64,000 nt of DNA from Nocardia vinacea NBRC 16497 (GTDB lineage: Bacteria; Actinomycetota; Actinomycetes; Mycobacteriales; Mycobacteriaceae), in NCBI RefSeq assembly GCF_000308835.1, contig NZ_BAGN01000220.1, positions 45,432-109,431 of the forward strand, read 5' to 3'. A model generated the notes under the pieces. It saw only the letters and a program-made list of their open reading frames with translations, was not told the DNA's origin and ran no database searches. Below, piece by piece: positions 1-9,142 of the stretch; position 1 is the first letter of the stretch; each line of letters opens with the position of its first letter. Made by a program: the position numbers and the translations under genes.

Positions 1-2
1 AA

Positions 3-1421
3 CTACTGAACCCCTACGCGAAAACCCTTCCCGGCGTGCTCGATTCGCATATCGCACTCTGGCACGGTTTCAATGTCCCACTGGCACTGACGATCCTGAT
101 CATCTGCGCGGGCATCGTGGTTTTCCAGCTGCGCGGTCGCATCGGCGAATCCGCGACCATGCTCGGCAATGCCGACCGCGCCTACGACGCCACCCTGCGG
201 GCCATGGACCGGGTGTCACTGCGGATGACCGGCGCGGTGCAGCGCGGTTCGCTGCCGCTGAGTCAGGCGGCGATCCTGGTGACATTGATCCTGCTGCCGA
301 CGGTGCTGCTAGCGGTCGGCACGCGCACCGGAGTTCACCTGCGCCTGTGGGATTCGCCGTTCCAGGTCGCCATCGGCGCGATCATGGCCGTCATGGCGCT
401 GGCCGCGACGGTGCTGCGCAACCGGTTGGCCGCCGTGCTCGTCGTCGGCGTCACCGGTTACGGCTGCGGTGTGATCTTCGCGCTGCACGGTGCGCCCGAT
501 CTGGCGCTCACCCAATTCCTGGTCGAAACACTGACTTTGGTGATCTTCGTGCTGGTGCTGCGTGCCTTCCCTGCCGAAATCGACGAAAGCCGCACGGCCG
601 CATTCAAAGTGCGTCGGGCGATCCTGTCGGCACTGGTCGGTGCGACGGTCGCGGTGCTGGCCGCCTTCGCCGTCGCGGCCCGCTCCACCGAACCCATATG
701 GCGCCTGATCCCCGATGCCGCATACACATTCGGCGGCGGCAAGAATGCCGTCAACGTTCTGCTCGTCGATGTCCGGGCCTGGGATACCCTCGGCGAGATC
801 TCGGTGCTCGTCGTGGCCGCGACCGGTGTGGCATCGCTGGTATTTCGCAGCCGACGCTTCGGCAGTGCGCCGCGCGCGGCGGACTCACCGGACTACGATC
901 CGGACCTGATCAGCTGGTTGCCCGCGGGGCGACTGGTGGATCGGCGCGAACGATCGATGGTCCTGCAGGTCACCACCCGACTGGTCTTCCCGACCATCAT
1001 GGTGCTGTCGGTGTACTTCTTCTTCTCCGGCCACAATGCGCCGGGCGGCGGTTTCGCGGGCGGACTGACCGCCGGACTAGCACTGACGCTGCGCTATCTC
1101 GCGGGCGGCCGCTATGAACTCGGCGAGGCACTGCCCGTCGATGCGGGGCATCTGCTCGGCGGCGGGCTGGCGCTGGCCGCCGGAACCGCGAGCACCTCAC
1201 TGCTGCTCGGCGCGCCGCCACTGTCGTCGGCGATCGTGGAAGTGACGCTGCCGGTGATCGGGCACGTCAAGGTGGTCACCGCATTGTTCTTCGATCTCGG
1301 CGTCTATCTCATCGTGGTCGGGCTGGTCCTGGACGTGCTGCGCAGCCTGGGCGCGCGTCTGGACAGTGAGCTGGCCACCGACGAGGACGACTCCGCCTCG
1401 GCGCAAGGACGTTTCCAGTGA
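3..1421 (+). CDS. mnhA: Mrp-type Na+/H+ antiporter subunit A, fused to an MnhB domain (5' end outside window)
   Basis: This is the C-terminal half of the large subunit of a multisubunit cation/proton antiporter in the plasma membrane. The frame is open to the left edge (472 codons in view), so the GTG at 36 is internal and the true start lies outside. In order one sees hydrophobic antiporter helices, an MrpA C-terminal/MbhD-like stretch with HGAPDLALTQF near base 490, an MbhE-like segment near 770-850, and from about base 960 an MnhB domain (FSGHNAPGGGFAGG). Fusion of A and B is usual in actinobacteria and explains why no separate mnhB follows. Its stop overlaps the mnhC start, opening the chain of overlaps down to mnhG. 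Confidence 0.93.
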   Translation, partial: LLNPYAKTLPGVLDSHIALWHGFNVPLALTILIICAGIVVFQLRGRIGESATMLGNADRAYDATLRAMDRVSLRMTGAVQRGSLPLSQAAILVTLILLPTVLLAVGTRTGVHLRLWDSPFQVAIGAIMAVMALAATVLRNRLAAVLVVGVTGYGCGVIFALHGAPDLALTQFLVETLTLVIFVLVLRAFPAEIDESRTAAFKVRRAILSALVGATVAVLAAFAVAARSTEPIWRLIPDAAYTFGGGKNAVNVLLVDVRAWDTLGEISVLVVAATGVASLVFRSRRFGSAPRAADSPDYDPDLISWLPAGRLVDRRERSMVLQVTTRLVFPTIMVLSVYFFFSGHNAPGGGFAGGLTAGLALTLRYLAGGRYELGEALPVDAGHLLGGGLALAAGTASTSLLLGAPPLSSAIVEVTLPVIGHVKVVTALFFDLGVYLIVVGLVLDVLRSLGARLDSELATDEDDSASAQGRFQ

Positions 1422-1789
1422 GTGCGAACCTGACCCTGCTGATCCTGATCGGGATTCTCGTCGCGTGCGGTGTCTATCTGATACTCGAACGCGCGGTGTC
1501 GAAAATGCTGCTCGGCATGATCCTGTTCGGCAATGCGGTGAATCTGCTGATCCTGACCGTCGGCGGGCGGAACGGTCGGCCACCGATCCGTGGTGAGGGC
1601 GAAGAGGTGGCCGATCCGCTGGCCCAGGCGATGGTGCTCACCGCGATCGTGATCACCATGGGTCTGGCGGCCTTCGTACTCGCCCTCGCCTATCGCTCCT
1701 ACATCCTCACCACCACCGAAACCGTCCAGGACGACCCGGAGGACGCCGAGGTCGCCGCCCGGCGCGAGGCAGAGGATCCGGCGCAGTGA
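1418..1789 (+). CDS. mnhC: Mrp antiporter subunit C (NuoK-like)
   Basis: Small membrane subunit of 123 residues, the usual length for MrpC/MnhC and related to NuoK of complex I. Three hydrophobic segments are visible (about residues 3-22, 28-48 and 72-94), with the typical LLGMILFGNAVNLLIL stretch in the second and a charged tail. The GTG start at 1418 overlaps the stop of the A/B gene by four bases, and the end overlaps mnhD in the same way, so translation is probably coupled. Identification rests on both sequence and its fixed position between A/B and D. Confidence 0.93.
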   Translation: MSANLTLLILIGILVACGVYLILERAVSKMLLGMILFGNAVNLLILTVGGRNGRPPIRGEGEEVADPLAQAMVLTAIVITMGLAAFVLALAYRSYILTTTETVQDDPEDAEVAARREAEDPAQ

Positions 1790-3390
1790 GTCTGCTGACC
1801 ACGCTCGCGCCGCTACCTGTCCTGGTGCCCCTGCTCGGGGCGGCGGGCACGCTGGTGTTCGGGCGGCAGCCGCGCATCCAGCGCTCCGTCATGCTGTTCG
1901 TGCTGTCGGTCGTGGTGGCCATCTGCGGGATGCTGCTGTATCTGGTCGATCGCGACGGGACCACCGCGCTGCAGGTCGGCGGTTGGGGTACGCCGATCGG
2001 CATCACACTGGTGGTCGATCGACTTTCCGCGGCCATGCTGCTCGTCTCCGGGATCGTGCTGCTCGCGGTCTCGGTCTACGGTGCGGGCCAGAACATCCGC
2101 GACGGTGACGACCGCCAGCCGACCTCGATCTATCGACCGACATATCTCGTACTCACCGCGGGTGTTTCGGCCGCATTCCTGGCCGGTGACCTGTTCAACC
2201 TGTTCGTCGGCTTCGAAATCCTGCTCGCCGCATCGTTCGTGCTGCTCACCGTCGGCGCGACCGCGGACCGGATCCGCGCCGGTATCGCGTATGTGATGGT
2301 CTCGATGGTGTCGTCGCTCATCTTCCTGACCGGCATCGCGCTGGCCTATGCGGCCACCGGAACACTGAATCTGGCCCAGTTGGCGGTGCGAATGGGCGAG
2401 GTACCCAACGGTATTCGGATGGCCGTCTACGCGGTGCTGCTGGTCGCCTTCGGCATCAAGGCGGCGGTCTTCCCGCTCTCGAACTGGCTGCCCGATTCCT
2501 ACCCCACCGCACCCGCACCGGTGACCGCGGTCTTCGCAGGCCTGCTGACGAAAGTCGGTGTGTACGCGATCATCCGGACGCATTCCCTGCTGTTCCCGGA
2601 CGGCGGATTCGACGGTGTGCTGCTGGTCTGTGGCCTGCTCACCATGGTGGTCGGGATCTTCGGTGCGATCGCGCAGAGCGATATCCGGCGCCTGCTGTCG
2701 TTCACCCTGGTGAGCCACATCGGCTACATGGTGTTCGGCATCGGACTCTCCACCGCCGCGGGCCTTTCCGGCGCGGTGTTCTATGTGGCGCACCACATTC
2801 TGGTGCAGACGGCGCTGTTCCTGGTGGTCGGACTGATCGAACGGCAGGCGGGATCGGTATCACTGCGCCGACTGGGTGGTCTGGCGGCGGCGAGTCCGCT
2901 GCTGGCGATCCTGTTCCTGGTGCCCGCCTTGAATCTCGGTGGTATACCGCCGTTCTCGGGATTCATCGGGAAGGTCGCGCTGCTGCAGGCGGGCGCGGCG
3001 GCTGGCAGCGTACTGGCGTGGGTGCTGGTAGCGGGATCGGTAGTGACCAGCCTGCTGACGCTGTACGCCGTGGCGCGGGTGTGGAGCAAGGCGTTCTGGC
3101 GGCCGCGCGTCGAAGCGCCGGAGGGGCATCTCACTGCGGCGAAACCACCAACGCTGGTGGAGGATTCGACCGATATGCTCTACGACGAACGCACCGATCC
3201 GGGACGCATGCCACTTTTGATGGTGGGCTCGACGGCGGCGCTCGTGCTGGTCGGTCTGTGCCTGACCGTATTCGCCGGTCCGATTCTGCGCATCGCGGAC
3301 CGCGCCGCCGACGATCTGAGCAATCCGGCGGTGTATATCGGTGCGGTGCTCGGTAATTCGCATGCCGATGCGAAGGGAACGAACCGATGA
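1786..3390 (+). CDS. mnhD: Mrp antiporter subunit D (NuoN-like)
   Basis: The 534-residue membrane subunit D belongs to the proton-antiporter (NADH dehydrogenase ND2/ND4/ND5) family and forms one of the putative ion-translocating modules of the Mrp complex. About fourteen hydrophobic helices can be traced. Family hallmarks are the FNLFVGFEILLAAS segment near residue 140 and LPDSYPTAPAPVTAVFAGLLTK near 240, which contains the conserved lysine. The C-terminal hundred residues include a charged loop and a final helix. The GTG start at 1786 overlaps mnhC and the TGA overlaps the ATG of mnhE. Confidence 0.94.
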   Translation: MSLLTTLAPLPVLVPLLGAAGTLVFGRQPRIQRSVMLFVLSVVVAICGMLLYLVDRDGTTALQVGGWGTPIGITLVVDRLSAAMLLVSGIVLLAVSVYGAGQNIRDGDDRQPTSIYRPTYLVLTAGVSAAFLAGDLFNLFVGFEILLAASFVLLTVGATADRIRAGIAYVMVSMVSSLIFLTGIALAYAATGTLNLAQLAVRMGEVPNGIRMAVYAVLLVAFGIKAAVFPLSNWLPDSYPTAPAPVTAVFAGLLTKVGVYAIIRTHSLLFPDGGFDGVLLVCGLLTMVVGIFGAIAQSDIRRLLSFTLVSHIGYMVFGIGLSTAAGLSGAVFYVAHHILVQTALFLVVGLIERQAGSVSLRRLGGLAAASPLLAILFLVPALNLGGIPPFSGFIGKVALLQAGAAAGSVLAWVLVAGSVVTSLLTLYAVARVWSKAFWRPRVEAPEGHLTAAKPPTLVEDSTDMLYDERTDPGRMPLLMVGSTAALVLVGLCLTVFAGPILRIADRAADDLSNPAVYIGAVLGNSHADAKGTNR

Positions 3391-3953
3391 GCACCGTCCG
3401 TAGCCTTGTCCCGAATCGATCGACGGTCGTGCGCGTCGGCGTGCTGTTGTGGCTGACGGCCGTGTGGTTGACGCTCTGGGGCGATCTCAGCGTGGGCAAT
3501 CTGCTGGCCGGTCTCGTGGTCGGCGCGTTGATCATGTTGACCCTGCCGCTGCCGCGCGTCCCGGTATCCGGACGACTACATCCGCTGTCGCTGATCGAAT
3601 TGATCATCGTCAGTTCGTATTACGCGCTGGAATCCAGTCTGCAGGTGGCATGGTTCGCGATCCGTCCGGCGCCGCCGCCGGCCTCCGGTGTGCTGCGGGT
3701 GAACCTGAGTGTGCGATCCGATCTGGTGCTGGTGTTGTGCGCCGATGTGCTCAATCTGATTCCGGGCACCATGGTGCTGGAGATCGACCGGCAGCGCTGC
3801 GTCTTCTATGTGCACGTCCTGGACGTGAGCAGCGAAAAGGCGGTCGACACGTTCTACCGGACCACCAGGCGGCTGGAACGGCTGCTCATCTCGTCGTTCG
3901 AACGCCCCACCGAATGGCGTTCGACCCGAACAACTCCGGAGGTGGAGTCGTGA
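3387..3953 (+). CDS. mnhE: Mrp antiporter subunit E
   Basis: Subunit E is 188 residues with two to three N-terminal transmembrane helices (about residues 17-55 and 70-92) and a soluble C-terminal domain containing NLIPGTMVLEID and FYVHVLDV, both typical of MnhE. It is needed for assembly of the antiporter in characterised systems. The ATG overlaps the mnhD stop (ATGA). The end overlaps the GTG of mnhF, with a good Shine-Dalgarno (GGAGGTGG) for mnhF inside the mnhE tail. Confidence 0.93.
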   Translation: MSTVRSLVPNRSTVVRVGVLLWLTAVWLTLWGDLSVGNLLAGLVVGALIMLTLPLPRVPVSGRLHPLSLIELIIVSSYYALESSLQVAWFAIRPAPPPASGVLRVNLSVRSDLVLVLCADVLNLIPGTMVLEIDRQRCVFYVHVLDVSSEKAVDTFYRTTRRLERLLISSFERPTEWRSTRTTPEVES

Positions 3954-4210
3954 ACGTTGTCGCGATTGTGGCGGGCATCATGCTGATGGCCGCCGCGGTG
4001 ATCGTCAGTTACCGCATCCTGGCCGGTCCGAACACCCTGGACCGCGTTGTCGGCATCGATTCGCTGGTGGCCATTGCCGCCTCCGGCCTGGCGGTCTGGG
4101 CCGCCTACAGTGACGACACCACGGTTGTTCCCGCGATCGTCGCGCTGGCGCTGGTCGGCTTCCTCGGCTCCGCAGCGGTGTCCCGATTCCGCGTTCGGGA
4201 TGACGTATGA
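3950..4210 (+). CDS. mnhF: Mrp antiporter subunit F
   Basis: Small subunit of 86 residues with three transmembrane helices and the family motif RILAGPNTLDRVVGID near residue 25. The start is the GTG at 3950. It is preceded by GGAGGTGG at 3938-3945 and overlaps the mnhE stop by four bases. The frame stays open upstream to 3449, but that extension is only a shadow of mnhE. The end overlaps mnhG (ATGA). Confidence 0.92.
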   Translation: MNVVAIVAGIMLMAAAVIVSYRILAGPNTLDRVVGIDSLVAIAASGLAVWAAYSDDTTVVPAIVALALVGFLGSAAVSRFRVRDDV

Positions 4211-4539
4211 ATCTGTGGCACTTGGCCTCCGGCGTCCTCATCCTGAGCGGCGCGACACTCGCGCTGACCGCGTCGATCGCAATCGTGCGCTTTCCGGACA
4301 CCCTCTCGCGCATGCACGCCGCCACCAAACCCCAGGTCGTCGGCCTGATCCTGGTTCTGGAAGGTGTGGCGATCCAGTTGCGCGGGCACGGCAATATCTG
4401 GCTGCTGGTGCTGGTCGGGCTGTTCACACTGCTCACCGCGCCGGTCATCGCGCATCTGATCGGGCGGACGGCCTATCGGGAGCAGCGCTACCGTGACGGG
4501 CTGTTGCGGGTGAACGAGTTGCGGGACGACACGTTGTAA
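4207..4539 (+). CDS. mnhG: Mrp antiporter subunit G
   Basis: Last gene of the Mrp operon, 110 residues and three helices. It carries the characteristic RFPDTLSRMHAATKPQ segment after the first helix, a hallmark of MnhG/PhaG. The ATG overlaps the mnhF stop. The operon ends here: the following 32 bases separate it from the convergent PAP2 gene, with no strong terminator hairpin in the gap. Confidence 0.93.
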   Translation: MNLWHLASGVLILSGATLALTASIAIVRFPDTLSRMHAATKPQVVGLILVLEGVAIQLRGHGNIWLLVLVGLFTLLTAPVIAHLIGRTAYREQRYRDGLLRVNELRDDTL

Positions 4540-4571
4540 GCCGGGCGCTCGGCTACGACAGGAAGAAGCGC

Positions 4572-6020
4572 TCAGGACACCCGGGCAGCATCGACAGGAA
4601 CCTCTTCCGCCTCGGCCACCGGAGCCCCGGCAAACCACGTCGCATGAAATGCCGCGGCCATAGCGGCCAGCAGCGCAAGCACTACCGTCCCGGCGAGAAC
4701 CGGGTACTCGGCCATCGAAACCGCCAGATAGCGGAACGAGAGCAACAGCGCTCCGAGGATCACCGCACCGAACAGCACCAGACGCACCCGGAACCAGCCC
4801 CAACCACGCTCAGGATCGCGCAGCGCGGATTCGACCGTCAGGCACAGCACCGCACCGGCGACCAGATCGACGCCGTAGTGGTAGCCGAAGCCCAGCGTCG
4901 CGGTAAGCGTGGCGGCCAACCAGAACGCACCGAGGCAGCGCAGCCACAGCGGGGCCTGCGAGCCGTCGGTGTCCCGGCGGGTGTGCAGGAAGACCGACAG
5001 CGCCCAAGCCGTGTGCATGGAGGGCACGCAGTTGCGTGGCGTGAAGGAGTCGAAGGGCAGCGGCGTCGGATTGCGATCGATCGGCGGGACGAAATCGGGC
5101 CAGAAGTTGCCCACCTGCATGCCGTGGCCATCGGCACCGTAGCCGAACATCGGCCCGACCACGGGGAAGATCACATAGATGACCGGACCGATCAGTCCGA
5201 GCACCAGGAAGGTTCGCACCAGATAGTGGGTCGGCCACACCCCGCTCGAGACCACCCGGCGCAGCTGCCACACCGCGACGACGATCGCCGCCACCGGCAG
5301 TTCGATATAGACCCAGTGCAGCACCGCATAGACCACCGGTCCGAGCGCATCCACCACGCGGCCCATCACCCAGGACGGATCACCGAGCGCATGGTCGGCC
5401 AGCGCCACATAGACGTCATAGACCTGCGGCCGACTGACGACCGTAATGTGCAGCCACACATCACCGACCTTGGTGGCCAGCACCAGCAATGCGCCCAGCG
5501 CGGCGGCGTGCAGCGCATTGCGTCGCTCCACCCCGCTCCAGCGGAATCCGGCGACCAGCGCCAGACCGGTGAGCACGAGCGTCGGCCCATTGCCGATGGC
5601 GAACGATTCGCCGCTCAGCAGTCGAATACTCGCCCACACCACGTCGATACCCGCCGCGATGCCGACCGCGATCATCCTGCGGCGCTTGGAGATTCCGACC
5701 AGCGCCAGCATGAGTCCGGCCCACGGCACGGACATGGACTTGGGTGTGCCGACATAGTCGTGCCACAGACTGCCGAGCGGCCCCTCGAAATCGTGCCCGA
5801 TCGAACCCACCTGTAGGGCGATCAGCAGCACCGGCACCGCCGCGATCGCGGCCGCCGTCCAGATCCGCGAACGCGGCACGCGCACCCGCGCAGTGTTCGA
5901 TTTGCGGCGCTCCCGGGTCCCTCCGTGGTTACGCTCCGCTACCGCCTCCGGGCCCGTCGCTCGCGCCGCGGCGACGCTGCCACCCTTTGGACTCGGATCT
6001 TCGACAAGCACGTCGACCAT
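4572..6020 (-). CDS. PAP2-superfamily integral membrane protein with repeat-derived N-terminus
   Basis: A 482-residue polytopic protein with a charged N-terminal tail of about 50 residues followed by many hydrophobic helices. The phosphatase/transferase signature is PSMHTAW (333-339) and GYHYGVD (379-385), matching the two histidine motifs of PAP2/inositol-phosphoryltransferase-like (Aur1/Ipt1-type) enzymes. A role in lipid or polyprenyl-phosphate metabolism of the cell envelope is inferred; the substrate cannot be read from sequence. Residues about 21-38 are encoded by a copy of an interspersed repeat also found inside the biotin carboxylase gene (5912-5956), so the N-terminal tail is partly repeat-derived. 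It lies downstream of the GCS2 gene on the same strand. Confidence 0.82.
   Translation of the reverse strand: MVDVLVEDPSPKGGSVAAARATGPEAVAERNHGGTRERRKSNTARVRVPRSRIWTAAAIAAVPVLLIALQVGSIGHDFEGPLGSLWHDYVGTPKSMSVPWAGLMLALVGISKRRRMIAVGIAAGIDVVWASIRLLSGESFAIGNGPTLVLTGLALVAGFRWSGVERRNALHAAALGALLVLATKVGDVWLHITVVSRPQVYDVYVALADHALGDPSWVMGRVVDALGPVVYAVLHWVYIELPVAAIVVAVWQLRRVVSSGVWPTHYLVRTFLVLGLIGPVIYVIFPVVGPMFGYGADGHGMQVGNFWPDFVPPIDRNPTPLPFDSFTPRNCVPSMHTAWALSVFLHTRRDTDGSQAPLWLRCLGAFWLAATLTATLGFGYHYGVDLVAGAVLCLTVESALRDPERGWGWFRVRLVLFGAVILGALLLSFRYLAVSMAEYPVLAGTVVLALLAAMAAAFHATWFAGAPVAEAEEVPVDAARVS
5912..5956 (-). repeat. Interspersed repeat family B, copy 1 (in frame in the PAP2 gene)
   Basis: About 45 bp matching 49307-49349 (minus) and 33717-33760 (plus). 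The shared core on the minus strand is GGAGGCGGTAGCGGAGCGT followed by AACCACG. It is read as PEAVAERNHGG, the same reading frame as copy 2 (QEAAAERDHAG), so insertion has been tolerated as protein in two unrelated genes. Confidence 0.75.
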
Positions 6021-6088
6021 AGTAAACGGCGGATGAACGCCATCCCCCTGAGCAGCTGAACGTCAGCCGACCTTTCGACCAGGCAGGA

Positions 6089-7234
6089 CTACTGGTCCAA
6101 CTCCTTGACCAGGGCATCGACCACCGCGACCAGATCACCCTGGGTGCTCGCGGCCACTTTGCGCTGCCGCTGATAGGACGCGCCGCGCTGTGGGATCTCC
6201 GCCACCAGTGCGAGTTCGTCCGCACAACCGAGCCGCTTGGCGGTCGGCTCCAACCGCTGCAGCAGATCCATCAGATCATCGGTGACCAACCGCTCATTGC
6301 TGTCGTCGTCCACGATGACGATCGCGTCGAGGCCGTAGCGGGCCGCGCGCCATTTGTTCTCCTGGACATGCCACGGCGGGATGGTCGGCAGCGTCTCGCC
6401 GTTGTCGAGGCGCTGATCGAGATCGACGATCAGGCAGTGGATGAGCGCGGCCATGGCCGCCAGCTCCGCGCGGGTCGAGATCCCATCGCAGACGCGCACC
6501 TCGATGGTGCCCCATTTCGGTGCGGGCCGGATATCCCAGTGCATGCCGCCGAGCTGTTCGAAAACCCCCGTCTTCATCTGGTCGTGCACGAAATACTCGA
6601 ACTGGGTCCAGTTTTCGAATTGGAACGGCAGACCGGCGGTGGGCAGCTGCTGGAACATCAACGTCCGATTGCTGGCATAGCCGGTATCGGCGCCCGCCCA
6701 CATCGGCGAGGACGCGGACAGCGACAGCAGATGCGGATACGACAGCAGCAGCGAGTTGAGGATCGGAAAAACCTTGTCGGCGTGCGAAACTCCGACATGC
6801 ACATGGACGCCCCAGATCATCATCTGGCGGCCCCACCACTGGGTGCGATCGATCAGTTCGTCGTAATGCGCTGAGCGCGTTAGTTGTTGGGCCGACCACT
6901 GGGCGAACGGATGGGTGCCTGCGCAGAACAGATCGACGCCGAGCGGATCGGCGGCACGGCGCACGATATCCATGGTGCCGCGCAGATCGTCGACCGCCTC
7001 GCCCACGGTGTTGTGCACACCGGTGACGAGTTCGACCGTATTGCGCAGTAATTCCTTGGTGACCTGCGGGGTTCCATCGTGGGCGTGTAGGTCACCGAGC
7101 GAATCGAATACGGCCGCAGCGGTATTCGACAGATCGCGGGTCACCTTGTCGACGAGCGCGATCTCCCATTCGATACCGATGGTCGGCCGGGGCGACCCGG
7201 GGAAGGGAACCCGCGCGATTGCTGTCCCGGCCAT
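6089..7234 (-). CDS. GCS2-family carboxylate-amine ligase (Rv0433-like)
   Basis: The 381-residue protein belongs to the glutamate-cysteine ligase family 2 (YbdK-type ATP-dependent carboxylate-amine ligases). Visible family features are TIGIEWEIALVD at residues 18-29, the NTVELVTGVH segment near 65, HVHVGVSH near 145 and a C-terminal catalytic region with WDIRP...IEVRVCDG. Actinobacteria of this group make mycothiol rather than glutathione, so the true substrate is uncertain. It follows sodC by 13 bases on the same strand, as Rv0433 follows sodC in M. tuberculosis, suggesting cotranscription. Confidence 0.88.
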   Translation of the reverse strand: MAGTAIARVPFPGSPRPTIGIEWEIALVDKVTRDLSNTAAAVFDSLGDLHAHDGTPQVTKELLRNTVELVTGVHNTVGEAVDDLRGTMDIVRRAADPLGVDLFCAGTHPFAQWSAQQLTRSAHYDELIDRTQWWGRQMMIWGVHVHVGVSHADKVFPILNSLLLSYPHLLSLSASSPMWAGADTGYASNRTLMFQQLPTAGLPFQFENWTQFEYFVHDQMKTGVFEQLGGMHWDIRPAPKWGTIEVRVCDGISTRAELAAMAALIHCLIVDLDQRLDNGETLPTIPPWHVQENKWRAARYGLDAIVIVDDDSNERLVTDDLMDLLQRLEPTAKRLGCADELALVAEIPQRGASYQRQRKVAASTQGDLVAVVDALVKELDQ

Positions 7235-7247
7235 ATCGGTGACCTTG

Positions 7248-7934
7248 CTACTGGATTACACCGCAGGCGATGCGACCGCCAGCGTCGCCCGTCGCCAGTG
7301 TGGTGTCGTCCGGACCGGCAACGCCGTCGGCGCGGACATAACGGTTGGGGATATTGCCGAAGTTGTCGGCGTCGGCGTGGATCATCAGGGCCTTGCCCTT
7401 GAGGTCATCGAGCGTCACCGCATCGGTGGTGGTGACCAGCTTGGCCGAACCGTCGGAACGGACCTCGAGCGAGGTCAGGTCGCCGCTGGCCGGATGGGCG
7501 TTGGCGCTGCCGACCTGCAGGTGGCCGCCGGCCGACAGGAAGTCACCCGCGGGTCCGCCGGTGGGCGCGACCGAGTTGGGCTCGCACTTGCCGACCTGGT
7601 GGACGTGCAGGCCGTGGAAGCCGGGACGCAGGCCGTGCGCCTCGATGCTGACCTGGAGGTGGTTGCCGTCCTTGGTGATGTTCGCGACGGCGACCGAGGA
7701 ACCTGCGGGGTCCTTGAGGTCGACCTTCACCCCGGGGTTGGCATTCGGCGCGCCGGTCTCGGTGCCGGATTCGCCGGCTTGCGGGGCGGACGCACCGGTC
7801 CACACGGGCGGCGTAGTTCCCTGGACGTCGCTCGACTCCTGGCTGTTCGAGCAGGCGGCCAGCCCGAAGACCGCGACAGCGAGCACCGGGGTCACAGTCC
7901 GCCAGGACGGGCGACGAGTTGTGGACGGGGCCAT
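7248..7934 (-). CDS. sodC: Cu/Zn superoxide dismutase, lipoprotein
   Basis: A 228-residue periplasmic/cell-surface Cu/Zn superoxide dismutase that converts superoxide to peroxide and oxygen. The N-terminus is a lipoprotein signal peptide with lipobox LAAC near residue 27, then a Ser/Thr/Gly-rich linker. The enzyme domain has the metal-binding HVH of GLHVHQVGKC, GGHLQVG, NAHPASGDLTS and IHADADNFG, and a final GRIACGVI with the conserved Arg and second disulfide Cys. The start is ATG 7934 with an excellent AAAGGAG site. Synteny with Rv0432 supports the call. Confidence 0.95.
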   Translation of the reverse strand: MAPSTTRRPSWRTVTPVLAVAVFGLAACSNSQESSDVQGTTPPVWTGASAPQAGESGTETGAPNANPGVKVDLKDPAGSSVAVANITKDGNHLQVSIEAHGLRPGFHGLHVHQVGKCEPNSVAPTGGPAGDFLSAGGHLQVGSANAHPASGDLTSLEVRSDGSAKLVTTTDAVTLDDLKGKALMIHADADNFGNIPNRYVRADGVAGPDDTTLATGDAGGRIACGVIQ

Positions 7935-7945
7935 CGGGGGAACTC

Positions 7946-7974
7946 CTTTACGAGTACCGAGTTTACGAGTAAAG
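7946..7974 (-). promoter_or_regulatory. Repeated/inverted motif overlapping the sodC ribosome-binding site
   Basis: On the minus strand TACTCGTAAA occurs twice, 15 bases apart, and the pair is bounded by CTTTAC and GTAAAG arms. The second copy runs into the sodC Shine-Dalgarno AAAGGAG. The arrangement could be an operator or a leader hairpin controlling translation; there is no direct evidence for either. Confidence 0.4.
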
Positions 7975-8064
7975 CTGGGTGGACACGTTCGTTACCGGAC
8001 AAGATGATGCCACGCCCGCCGTGTCGCACCCGTGACCGGGCCGTGTCGCGAGCCCCCGGACTGG

Positions 8065-8625
8065 TCAGTTGCCCGTGACAACTACTGTCACGCCCGAACC
8101 CGACCCACCGGAGCGCGGCTCGGCAGTCGCGCCCAGTTCATCGGCTATGGCCAGTGCGGCTTCTTTCTCGCCGGGGTTATTGCCGTAATACACAGTCGTA
8201 TTCGTGAGATTGGGGCCGGGATAGTTGCCGACCTCGGCGACCGTCCAGCCGTTGGCGGTGAGCTCGCCCGCGGTGCGCGAGGCCAGTCCGACAATGGTGC
8301 TGTTGTTCAGAACATGTACCGGGACAGCGCGATTCGCCGTGGTGGTCGCGGGCGTCGTCGTGCTGGTCGACGGCTTCGTGGTGGCCGACGCCGAACTGGT
8401 CAGTGCCGCACTCGTGGTCTGCACCGGCGAGTTGGTCGTCGCGACCGCCGTGGTGGCGGCGGCCCGACTCGTCGTGCTCGAGGGATCACCCGCCCCCGAG
8501 GCATCGGAATCCGAACTCGATAACGACATCGCACCGAGCCCGGCGAACACGATGGCCAGCGCGATCAACACCATCGCCAGCGCGCGCAACGGCGGCCCGC
8601 CGGAGGTGGGATTCGGGTTGCTCAC
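8065..8625 (-). CDS. LytR_C-domain membrane-anchored protein (Rv0431-like)
   Basis: A 186-residue protein with one N-terminal transmembrane helix (about 14-35), a long Ala/Thr/Ser-rich linker, and a C-terminal LytR_C-type domain from about residue 98 (VPVHVLNNSTIVGLASRTAGEL...VYYGNNPGEKEAALAIADEL). It is predicted to be extracytoplasmic and may bind cell-wall polymers, as proposed for this domain. M. tuberculosis Rv0431 occupies the same position between Rv0430 and sodC. The start is ATG 8625. Confidence 0.85.
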   Translation of the reverse strand: MSNPNPTSGGPPLRALAMVLIALAIVFAGLGAMSLSSSDSDASGAGDPSSTTSRAAATTAVATTNSPVQTTSAALTSSASATTKPSTSTTTPATTTANRAVPVHVLNNSTIVGLASRTAGELTANGWTVAEVGNYPGPNLTNTTVYYGNNPGEKEAALAIADELGATAEPRSGGSGSGVTVVVTGN

Positions 8626-8692
8626 GCTAATGACCCTATCCGCAAACCGGCCCCTGTGGTCTTTGCGCAGGGTCCGCTTTTACGGCGGCGCG

Positions 8693-9040
8693 TCATACCT
8701 GGAAGCCGAGCCTCCGAGCGGCTCGCGCCTTCTGCCTGCTCGCCCGCAGTCGACGCAACCGCTTCACCAGCATGGGATCGGCCGCCAGTGCCTCCGGCCG
8801 ATCCACCACCGCATTGAGTACCTGGTAGTACCTGGTCGGCGACATGCCGAACAGTTCACGAATGGCCTCTTCTTTAGCCCCGGCGTACTTCCACCATTGC
8901 CGTTCGAAGGCCAGGATGTCGTGTTCGCGACGGCTGAGACCGTCACCGTCACCATCGACCTGCTCGGCTGCCGTGACATCTTCGCTCGCAGAAGGGCCGT
9001 CCTGGATCGCGGAAAGATTCCGAGCCGCTGCGCCGTCCAT
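8693..9040 (-). CDS. DUF3263 family protein (Rv0430-like)
   Basis: Small cytoplasmic protein of 115 residues. The conserved core LSRREHDILAFERQWWKYAGAKEEAIRELFGMSPTRYYQVLN fits DUF3263, and the basic C-terminus is typical. The helical core resembles a winged or sigma-region-4-like DNA-binding fold, but function is unknown. The ATG at 9040 is preferred because GAGGGA lies eight bases upstream; a GTG at 9064 is an alternative. It heads the minus-strand group DUF3263, LytR_C, sodC, GCS2 and is divergent from def. Confidence 0.85.
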   Translation of the reverse strand: MDGAAARNLSAIQDGPSASEDVTAAEQVDGDGDGLSRREHDILAFERQWWKYAGAKEEAIRELFGMSPTRYYQVLNAVVDRPEALAADPMLVKRLRRLRASRQKARAARRLGFQV

Positions 9041-9142
9041 CTTGCTCCCTCGCCAAGTGACCACCAGACGAAAATGATGCTTGTACGTCGCGGATCATTC
9101 AACCATGGGCCGCGGGATTGCCCCAGCACTGTCGCGGCGTGT

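Noticed and set aside
4644..5816. 390-codon open frame on the plus strand
   Set aside because: Antisense to the PAP2 gene, with a His/Arg/Gln-rich product typical of shadow frames.
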